From assembly GCF_000721075.1 (NCBI RefSeq), contig NZ_JOEQ01000078.1, positions 1 to 8,294 of the forward strand: a DNA stretch of 8,294 bases, in the 5' to 3' direction. A program made the position numbers and the translations under genes. Source of the stretch: Streptosporangium amethystogenes. GTDB lineage: Bacteria > Actinomycetota > Actinomycetes > Streptosporangiales > Streptosporangiaceae. The notes beneath the pieces were generated by a model that saw only the letters and a program-made list of their open reading frames with translations, was not told where the DNA came from and ran no database searches. Below, in pieces: positions 1 through 5,493 of the stretch. Within the stretch, counting starts at the first letter, position 1. Each line of letters opens with the position of its first letter.

Positions 1-42
1 CCAGTCGAGACGAACCCAAGGGTCCACAACCCACATAGAGCC

Positions 43-79
43 TGAAGACCCCTCACTTCATTCTGAGGACCCTTCAGTT
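43..79 (+). repeat. Short direct repeat in the outer inverted repeat
   Basis: Two 16-base units starting TGAAGACCCC (43-58) and TGAGGACCCT (64-79) agree at 13 of 16 positions and start 21 bp apart, two turns of the helix. The same pair occurs in inverted orientation at 8222-8258 because it lies in the long terminal repeat. Regularly spaced repeats next to a transposon end can be protein-binding sites, but nothing here identifies the protein. Confidence 0.45.
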
Positions 80-101
80 CGCCTGAACTCTGGGGTTTCA
101 A

Positions 102-139
102 GGGGTTTGATCGACAACGGAACGGCCAGTGGCGTTAGC
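102..139 (+). repeat. Tn3-type 38-bp terminal inverted repeat, left (IRL)
   Basis: It starts GGGGTTTGA, has GGAACG in the middle and ends GCGTTAGC. Compared from memory with the 38-bp end of Tn3 (starts GGGGTCTGAC, ends CACGTTAAG), about 23 of 38 positions agree without gaps, including GGGGT, TGA, GGAACG and CGTTA. In this family the end is bound by the N-terminal region of TnpA, and cleavage occurs at the GGGG edge. Here unusual repeated sequence continues outward. Confidence 0.85.
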
Positions 140-258
140 GAGCCGACATGGGCGGAGTTGCCGCCATCCACTGTTCAGATGTCGGTGGGTGCCGGACCGG
201 CAGGGATGCCGTAACGGTTTGATCACTGTGTGTTGATTACCGGTGTGTCGGTCCTACT

Positions 259-1002
259 TTGCGGCGTATACCGGTGGAATTTCTGACTGATGAGCAAGCG
301 GTGGGCTACGGCCGGTACGCCGGACCGCCGGCGCGGGCGGACCTAGATCGGATGTTCCTTCTGGATGAGGAAGACCTGGCGCCGATCGAGCGCCGCCGGG
401 GCGAGCACATGAAACTCGACTTCGCCCTTCAGTTGGTGACGATCCGGTGGCTCGGGACGTTCCTGGAAGATCCCCTCGATGTGCCGGTCGAGGTGCTGGA
501 TTTCGTGGCCGAACAGCTCGGCATCGCCGATCCGTCGCAGGTGAAGAAGTACACCAAGCGGACCAAGACCCGGTTCGACCACCAGTGGGAGATCCGCCGG
601 GTACGCGGGTGGAAGGAGTTCACCGAGGTCGAGGCGGAGTTCGGCGCGTGGGTGGCGGCCCGCTCCTGGACCTCGGGGGACGGGCCGAAAGCGATCTTCA
701 CCGATGGGGTGGGGTGGCTGCGGGAGCGCAAGGTGCTGCTGCCGGGGGTGACCACGTTGGCGCGGCTGGTCGCGAAGATCCGCGATGACACGACTCGCCG
801 GTTGTGGGGCGTGCTGGAGGGCCTGCTGTCGACGGGTCAGCGGTATGTGCTGGACCAACTGCTGGAGATGCCGGCGGGGTCGCGGACCTCTGACCTGGAA
901 CGCTGGCGCAAAGGCCCGCCGCCGCGCGGCAGCTGACCGACGCTCATCAAGGCGCTCGATCAGGTCGCGGAGATCATGGGGCTAAGGTTGGCCGCGCTCG
1001 AT
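259..1002 (+). pseudogene. tnpA: Tn3-family transposase TnpA, N-terminal fragment
   Basis: This part encodes about 248 residues of the N-terminal DUF4158 region of Tn3 transposases, which contains the end-recognition part. It starts at TTG 259 (MRRIPVEFLTDEQ...), runs through RTKTRFDHQWEIRR and ERWRKGP, and stops at TGA 934-936. Reading continues in the same frame after that stop as PTLIKALDQVAEIMGLRLAALDTP, typical TnpA sequence, so TGA most likely replaces GGA (S-G-P to S-stop-P). The frame is lost near 1000, where sequence normally about 300 residues further on appears. The start is chosen because no in-frame ATG or GTG lies close upstream and the protein aligns from its first residues. 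The 119 bp between the 38-bp end and this start holds no clear promoter. Identification is by remembered family sequence and is firm; the fragment cannot make a working transposase. Confidence 0.88.
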
Positions 1003-2058
1003 ACGCCTTGCTGGCCGAACACGCCCGCACCCTGGACTTCGCCTACCGGCGGTCGGCGGGTGCCTGGCGGTCAACACCGAGGTCCGCGTCGATGAGGCCG
1101 GAAGATCCACCTGACCAGGGTGAAGGCCGTGGAAGAGCCACCGTCACTGGTCGACCTGCGCAACCGCACGACGGCGATGCTGCCGCGCGTCGACCTGCCC
1201 GAGGTGATCTTGGAGGTGATGTCGTGGGAGCCGTCGCTGGCGCAGGCGTTCGCCGCCGCCTCCGGCGGCCGGTCCCGGCTGAACGATCTGCCGACCTCGA
1301 TCGCCGCCTGTTTGGCCGCGCACTCCATGAACGTCGGCTACCGGCCGATCGCCAAGAAAGGCGTGCCCGCCCTGGAGCGCTCCCGGTTGTCGCATGTGTT
1401 CCAGAACTGCTTCCGGCCCGAGACCCTCAGCGTGGCGAACGCGCCGCTGGTCGCCCGCCAGGCCGGGTTGCCACTGGCCCAGGCGTGGGGCGGCGGCCTG
1501 GTCGCCGCGGTCGACGGGATGCGGTTCGTCGTCCCCGTCCCAGCCGCGTTCGCCCGCCCCAACCGCAAGTTCTTCGGCTCCAAACGCGGCATGACCTGGC
1601 TGAACGCCATGAACGATCGTGGAATGGGTCGGGGCGCGAAGATCGTGTCGAGGACGGTCCGCGACTCCCTGCACATGGTCGACGTCATCTTCAGGCTGGA
1701 TGGCGGGGAACTGCCCGAGATCGTCGTGTCGGACACTGGATCATACTCCGACCTGGTCTTTGGGCTTCTGGAACTGCTGGGGATCTCCTACCGGCCGGCG
1801 CTGGCGGACCTGCCCGACCAGGAAGGGCTGGCGGATCAGTTCCGAGGCCGACTACGGCCCGCTCAACACCCTCGCCCGAGGGAAGATCGACCTGCGCAAA
1901 GTCCGCCGGAACTGGGAGGACATCCTGCGGGTGGTCGCCTCGATCTACACCGGCACCGTCCCCGCCTACGACGTGGTCACCATGCTCCAACGCGACGGGT
2001 ACCCCACCGCACTCGGCGAGGCGATCGCCGCCTACGGCCGGATCTTCAAGAGCCTGCA
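1003..2058 (+). pseudogene. tnpA: Tn3-family transposase TnpA, central/catalytic fragment (exon before the intron)
   Basis: This carries the RNase-H-like DDE core of TnpA without its last acidic residue. The order is RYALLAEHARTLDFAYRR (frame of 999), NTEVRVDEAG (frame of 1070), then KIHLTRVKAVEEPPSL onward in the frame of 1102. The first catalytic Asp is in AVDGMRFVVPVP (codon 1513-1515), the second in VVSDTGSYSDL (codon 1732-1734). At DLPDQ an extra G near 1821-1822 shifts the frame to GWRISSEADYGPLNTLARG. That frame then stays open through NWEDILRVVASIYTG and GRIFKSL to the intron at 2059. A one-base loss near 1100 (GAGGCCGG|AAGATC) explains another shift, and a further change lies between about 1050 and 1065. 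The roughly 300 residues normally found between ALDTP and RYALL are missing. An apparent GTG start at 1120 is only the point where the frame opens. Family firm; product non-functional. Confidence 0.87.
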
Positions 2059-2648
2059 GTGCGCCACGAGGCGCTGTTCTGTTCGGACGGAGGTGAAAGA
2101 CCACCGTCGCTTTGCCGTCGTAGCGGCGAAGTGAAGTTGGAGGCAGCCTGATCCGGGGGTCACCGGGGAGGGTGGGAGCAGCCTCGACAAAGTCGGGTCG
2201 GTCCAGAACTGCCGGATGGGCCGGGCCCGGTGAACGAGAGGGGAAGGTATACGCGAGGAACCGGTGTCGTTAAGCCTCTTCAATTTGAACCAGCTCCAAT
2301 CCGGTGGATATGGGCTGGGTGGCGGTGCGCATCCGCCCCGTGAGGGCGGAGAACTCCTGGCCGGGTATTGCATGTCTGGGCTGGGAGGCCACGGTGAAGG
2401 ACTACGGCGTAGCCGTGGCGAGGCCGCAGGGGCAGAGCCGGGTGCCTAACCCCACAACCGAACAGCAGTGAACGTGGGAACCGTCCGCGTACGTTCCACG
2501 TCCGGCTCTCAGCCAGGGGGGCGGGACGGGGATAGGCGCGACGCCTGCCGAAGACGCGGACGGGGCGGAGCCGTCGTAGTACTCGGAGCCGGGGAGAGCC
2601 CGGTACATGGGGAAGGACGGCAGCGTGCCAGTTGAGGAGAAGAGTGCA
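2059..2648 (+). ncRNA. Group II intron RNA, 5' domains (I to III and start of IV)
   Basis: This 590-bp stretch has no supported protein gene and should hold domains I to III of the ribozyme. Visible structure includes a hairpin at the extreme 5' end (GCGCC 2061-2065 with GGCGC 2070-2074) and a hairpin with CCACGG near 2390 pairing with CCGTGG near 2412. The candidate exon-binding sequences TTTGAA (2284-2289) and GCAGG (2426-2430) appear in the usual order. I did not fold the whole region, so domain limits are not given. Confidence 0.7.
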
Positions 2649-4130
2649 ATGTCCGAAGACGCGCTGGTGAACACCGGCGCCGAGAGATGGCCGGATCCAG
2701 ATTCGGCTTACCTTGCGGTACGGAGGATGCAGATCAAGTTACATCGCTGGGCGGGAGAGGACTCCTCCCGCCGCTTCGGCGACCTGTTCAACCTCGTCTA
2801 TGACCCGGCATTCCTGGTGCATGCGTGGGAGCGTGTCGCATCCAACGCCGGGGCGAGAACCCCGGGGATCGACAGGGTCACGGTGGCCCATATCGAGACC
2901 CGGATCGGGGTGGAGGCATTCCTGGACGGCATTCGAAACGCGCTGAAGTCAGGTGAGTTCGAGCCGGTCGAGGTGCGGCAGGTGATGATTCCCAAGACAA
3001 GCGGCAAGCTCCGCAAGCTGGGAATCCCCACGGTCGCCGACCGCGTCGTCCAGGCCAGCCTCAAGGCGGTGCTCGAACCCATCTTCGAAGCGGATTTTCT
3101 GCCGTGTTCGTATGGGTTCCACCCCAACCGGCGAGCACACGACGCCATCGCCGAGATCCATTTCCTCGCATCCAGCCCCCGGAACTATCAGTGGGTGCTG
3201 GAGGCGGACATCAAGGCGTGTTTCGACGAGATCGATCACACGGCGCTGATGAGCCGACTGCGGGACCGGATCAGGGACAAGCGGGTGTGTGCACTGGTGA
3301 GGGCGTTCCTCAAGTCCGGGGTCATGACGGCCTTCGGAGAAGCGGAAGAGAGCTTGGCTGGAACACCCCAGGGCGGGATCCTCTCCCCGCTGCTGGCCAA
3401 CATCGCCCTGTCGGCGCTGGACGAATACTTCGACCGGCAATGGCGGGAGATGATGAGCACCGACAAGCGGCGGCGCACGCGCAAGAGAAAAGGTCTGGGC
3501 AACTGGAGGATCATCCGCTTCGCGGATGATTTCGTCCTGATGGTGTCGGGTGAGCGACGCCATGCCGAGGCGCTGCGCGAGGAGGTGGCGAGGGTGTTAG
3601 CCCCTTTGGGGCTGCGCCTGTCGCCGGAGAAAACCCGCGTTGTTCACGTAGACGATGGCTTCGATTTCCTCGGGCTCACCATCCGCAGGCAGCGGAAGAG
3701 AGGAACGCAGAAGCACTACATCTACACCAAACCGTCCAAGAAGGCTATCCAGTCGATCAAGGACAAGGTGAAAGAGAAAGTGAACAGGTCAACCCTGCAT
3801 CTGGACCTGGACAGGCTGCTGACCAGCTTGAACAGGATGATGCGGGGCTGGGCGAACTACTTCAGGCACGGAGTGTCGAAACAGGTGTTCCACGCGGTGG
3901 ACAACCATGCGTGGCATCGCGTCACCAAGTGGATCCACCGCAAGCACTCCCGGCTCAAATGGAGCGAATTGCGCCGCCGGTTCTGCCGACCGGGAACCTG
4001 GATAATCGCCCATAACGGGGTCGAGTTCACCCGCGCATCCAGCGTCAAGGTGACCCGCTACCGCTACCGCGGGAGCACCATCCCGACTCCGTGGACTCCG
4101 AGGCCGGCAGCCACCGGGATCGGTGGCTGA
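2649..4130 (+). CDS. ltrA: Group II intron reverse transcriptase/maturase (no HNH domain)
   Basis: A 493-residue intron-encoded protein that helps fold and splice its own intron and copies the intron RNA into DNA at a target. The N-terminal region has FGDLFNLVYDPAFLVHAW and GIDRVT. The reverse transcriptase core includes EADIKACFDEIDH (catalytic D187), GTPQGGILSPLLANI (238-252) and RFADDFVLM with FADD at 291-294, a Phe variant of the usual YADD. Maturase domain X has LNRMMRGWANYFRHGVSKQVF (about 392-412). The protein ends after a basic tail with no HNH endonuclease motif. ATG 2649 is preferred because GAGGAGA lies 8 bases upstream and family members start about here; an in-frame ATG at 2607 would add 14 residues. 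No frameshift or stop is seen. It lies in domain IV, 21 bp before domain V. Confidence 0.94.
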   Translation: MSEDALVNTGAERWPDPDSAYLAVRRMQIKLHRWAGEDSSRRFGDLFNLVYDPAFLVHAWERVASNAGARTPGIDRVTVAHIETRIGVEAFLDGIRNALKSGEFEPVEVRQVMIPKTSGKLRKLGIPTVADRVVQASLKAVLEPIFEADFLPCSYGFHPNRRAHDAIAEIHFLASSPRNYQWVLEADIKACFDEIDHTALMSRLRDRIRDKRVCALVRAFLKSGVMTAFGEAEESLAGTPQGGILSPLLANIALSALDEYFDRQWREMMSTDKRRRTRKRKGLGNWRIIRFADDFVLMVSGERRHAEALREEVARVLAPLGLRLSPEKTRVVHVDDGFDFLGLTIRRQRKRGTQKHYIYTKPSKKAIQSIKDKVKEKVNRSTLHLDLDRLLTSLNRMMRGWANYFRHGVSKQVFHAVDNHAWHRVTKWIHRKHSRLKWSELRRRFCRPGTWIIAHNGVEFTRASSVKVTRYRYRGSTIPTPWTPRPAATGIGG

Positions 4131-4151
4131 CCAGCGGGAAAGGCACGTGGA

Positions 4152-4185
4152 GCGCCCGATGCCGAGAGATTGGCACGTCGGGTGC
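4152..4185 (+). ncRNA. Group II intron domain V
   Basis: A 34-nt hairpin matching the canonical geometry exactly. The lower stem has 8 pairs (GCGCCCGA 4152-4159 with TCGGGTGC 4178-4185). A two-base CG bulge sits at 4176-4177. The upper stem has 6 pairs (TGCCGA with TTGGCA), capped by a GAGA (GNRA) tetraloop at 4166-4169. Domain V is the catalytic centre binding the metal ions. The catalytic triad positions read CGC (4153-4155) rather than the common AGC, as also reported for some group II introns such as that of Oceanobacillus iheyensis. Confidence 0.9.
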
Positions 4186-4188
4186 GGC

Positions 4189-4248
4189 GGGCGGGCCGGG
4201 GAAACGGAGCAGTCGCGAGGCTGACACCGCGCCCCGGTCCGACCCGAC
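4189..4248 (+). ncRNA. Group II intron domain VI and 3' splice site
   Basis: After a 3-base linker (GGC), the strand 4189-4201 (starts GGGCGGG) pairs with 4232-4245 (CCCCGGTCCG, A, CCC) along its whole length, leaving only A4242 unpaired. This is the expected branch-point adenosine. The tail GAC ends at 4248, so the A is 7 nt from the 3' splice site, the standard distance. The loop is 4202-4231. It is the best evidence for the 3' boundary. Confidence 0.88.
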
Positions 4249-4686
4249 CATCCTGGCCTACATCGACGTGGATGAGACCTACCGGCGCGACATCAAGGCC
4301 ATCCGCAACCTGCAGGAAGGCCGCCACGCGCTGGCCCGCAAGATCTGCCATGGCAAGAAGGGCGAACTGTACCACCGCTACGAACGCGGTCTGGAAAACC
4401 AGCTCGGCGTTCTTGGACTTGTGCTGAATTGCGTCGTTCTGTGGACCACGGTCTACCTGGACGCCGCGGTCCGTCAACTGTGCACTCAGGGCTATCCGGT
4501 CCTAAAGGAAGACATGGCCCGGCTGTCGCCGTTCGTCAACCGGCACCTGGGCGTGCATGGCGCCTATAGCTTCGTGCTGCCCGATCTGGCCCCCGGCGCG
4601 ATCCGCGAGCTGCGCGATCCGCGAGCTGCGCGATCCGCGAGCTGCGCGACCCCGACGCTCCCGATGACGATGAGGACGAGGCCTGA
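4249..4686 (+). pseudogene. tnpA: Tn3-family transposase TnpA, C-terminal fragment (exon after the intron)
   Basis: Continues TnpA after the group II intron: the last base of the His codon at 4249, then ILAYIDVDETYRRDIKAIRNLQEGRHALARKI. The Glu of LQEGRHALA (codon 4316-4318) corresponds to the catalytic Glu of the Tn3 DDE triad. Next come QLGVLGLVLNCVVLWTTVYLDAAV and EDMARLSPFVNRHLG, hallmark C-terminal TnpA sequence. The expected ending is an acidic tail (DPDAPDDDEDEA) with TGA at 4684-4686. The 16-bp tandem repeat at 4596-4649 shifts the frame, so translation runs instead to TAG 4793-4795, into the antisense resolvase gene. No start codon belongs to this piece; it is expressed only by splicing or readthrough. 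Confidence 0.88.
4596..4649 (+). repeat. 16-bp tandem repeat at the end of tnpA
   Basis: The unit GCGCGATCCGCGAGCT occurs three times in perfect tandem (4596-4611, 4612-4627, 4628-4643) plus a partial fourth copy (GCGCGA, 4644-4649). One unit encodes the AIRELRD segment of TnpA. Two extra units add 32 bp, not a multiple of three, so the normal acidic C-terminus is lost. Likely made by replication slippage. Confidence 0.93.
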
Positions 4687-4704
4687 CTGCGGCGATGGCG
4701 TGGT

Positions 4705-5334
4705 TCAGTCGCCGGCGGTGAGTTCGGCGCGTGCCGCGGGGGCCGCAATGGCTTGGCGGTCGTCGCTGGACTTCAACTCGGGCACGTACTTGTAGATGGT
4801 GGAGCGGCTGACGCCCAGCAGTCGGGCGATGGAGGCGATGCTCGCGTCGGGCTGGGTGAGCAGGGCGCGGGCGTGGCCGACCTGTTCGGGGGTCATCGCC
4901 GGGGGCCGTCCGAGGCGCTGGCCGCGGGCCTTGGCGGCGGCCAGGCCTTCGTTGGTGCCCTCGATGATGAGTTCGCGGATGAACTCCGCCAACGCGGCGA
5001 ACACGTGGAACACCAGCCGTCCTCCCGGCGTGGTGGTGTCCAGGGCCTCTTTCAGCGACCGGAACCCGATACCGCGTTTGCGCAGGCTGGCGACGATCGC
5101 GATCAGGTCCTGCAGGGACCGGCCGAGCCGGTCCAGCGACGGCACGACCAGCGTGTCGCCTTCGCGCAGGTAGCCCAGGGCCTTCCAGAGTTCTTCGCGC
5201 TCGACGTTCTTGCCGGACTTCTTGTCGGCGAAGATCCGCAGGCAGCCCGCCGCGGTGAGCGCGGTGATCTGCCGGTCCAGGAGCTGGTCCTTGGTGGAGA
5301 CCCGGGCATAGCCGACCCGTCCATGGCCGGTGAT
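4705..5334 (-). CDS. tnpR: Serine resolvase TnpR (no standard start codon)
   Basis: Site-specific recombinase of the resolvase/invertase family that would resolve transposition cointegrates at a res site. Numbered from codon ATC at 5334-5332, the 209 residues show YARVSTKDQ with catalytic Ser13, IFADKKSGKNVERE, SLDRLGRS (66-73) and GIGFRSLKEALDTTTPGGRLVFHVFAALAEF. The long helix and GRPP linker follow, then a C-terminal helix-turn-helix at about 164-184 (ASIASIARLLGVSRSTIYKYV). The expected opening is M-T-G-H-G-R-V-G-Y-A-R, but the first codon is ATC. No ATG, GTG or TTG exists in this frame between the upstream stop and the catalytic region. GTG 5145 is the first in-frame alternative, and it would delete the catalytic serine. 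Either the start codon is mutated or ATC is used weakly. It converges with tnpA. Family firm; functionality doubtful. Confidence 0.85.
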   Translation of the reverse strand: MTGHGRVGYARVSTKDQLLDRQITALTAAGCLRIFADKKSGKNVEREELWKALGYLREGDTLVVPSLDRLGRSLQDLIAIVASLRKRGIGFRSLKEALDTTTPGGRLVFHVFAALAEFIRELIIEGTNEGLAAAKARGQRLGRPPAMTPEQVGHARALLTQPDASIASIARLLGVSRSTIYKYVPELKSSDDRQAIAAPAARAELTAGD

Positions 5335-5364
5335 TGTCCCGCATGGCCCTCCGTCACCGGGACA
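5335..5364. promoter_or_regulatory. Possible resolvase-binding dyad (res subsite)
   Basis: TGTCCC (5335-5340) and GGGACA (5359-5364) form an inverted repeat spanning 30 bp, the size of a resolvase dimer site. Extending outward, the 12-base half sites GGTGATTGTCCC and, inverted, GGGCGCTGTCCC still share most positions. It lies directly upstream of tnpR, where res sites normally are. A perfect hairpin CCACTGAAAGTGG (5377-5389) is nearby. No further subsites were recognised, so the call is tentative. Confidence 0.4.
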
Positions 5365-5414
5365 GCGCCCGGAACACCACTGAAAGTGGCTATGAGCTAG
5401 ATCACGGTTGAGGT

Positions 5415-5427
5415 TGACCTTGGGTCA
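5415..5427. promoter_or_regulatory. Dyad and possible -35 in front of the hydrolase gene
   Basis: TGACC TTG GGTCA is a perfect 5-bp-arm inverted repeat. It overlaps TTGACC (5414-5419), which resembles a -35 hexamer, and follows a tandem GGTTGA pair (5406-5417). MerR-family regulators usually bind dyads overlapping or just after the -35 element, and a MerR gene lies downstream in this element, so it is a candidate operator. No convincing -10 was found at the expected distance. Confidence 0.35.
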
Positions 5428-5493
5428 GGGTGCAAGCTCGTCGCAGCGGCACGACGCCGACCGGACATAACAGATTTGAAGGAGCAAACCACC

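Larger units (their letters stand above)
7..184 (+). repeat. Left long terminal inverted repeat
   Basis: Pairs in inverted orientation with 8117-8294; a left coordinate plus its right partner sums to 8301. Positions 7-99 match the right copy with no mismatch. Differences appear at 100-101 (AA left, GC on the right when read inward) and 126 (C versus T), then a cluster at 146-152, then 172 and 177. Similarity fades after about 184. The repeat holds a 38-bp Tn3-type end at 102-139. The outer 93 bp is not part of a normal Tn3 end. Positions 1-6 lie outside the repeat and are too short to interpret. Confidence 0.9.
2059..4248 (+). mobile_element. Group II intron inserted in tnpA (2,190 bp)
   Basis: A self-splicing retroelement on the same strand as tnpA. 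It begins GTGCG at 2059 and ends with AC at 4247-4248, the usual group II limits. Domain V (4152-4185) and domain VI with a bulged A at 4242, seven nucleotides from the 3' end counting both, fix the 3' boundary. The maturase/reverse transcriptase gene sits between the 5' RNA domains and domain V. Joining 2058 to 4249 gives CTG CAC ATC CTG (L-H-I-L), exactly the conserved TnpA motif, so both boundaries are supported independently by RNA structure and protein homology. Possible exon pairing: IBS2 TTCAAG (2045-2050) with TTTGAA (2284-2289), and part of IBS1 (CCTGC, 2053-2057) with GCAGG (2426-2430); both are tentative. The intron appears structurally complete. Confidence 0.93.

Noticed and set aside
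214..260. Promoter for tnpA with TTGATT near 233 and TACTTT near 255
   Set aside because: The putative -10 overlaps the TTG start codon, which leaves no room for a transcript start before translation.
1120..2151. A 343-residue frame starting GTG as an independent gene
   Set aside because: It is the central part of TnpA opened by a frameshift. Its last part (from about 1822) is out of the transposase frame and, after 2059, lies inside the intron.
4091..4248. N-terminal extension to the C-terminal transposase fragment from ATG 4091
   Set aside because: This stretch is the end of the maturase gene and intron domains V and VI read in another frame; the transposase sequence starts only at 4249.
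4596..4649. CRISPR array
   Set aside because: The units are contiguous with no spacers and lie inside the transposase coding region.
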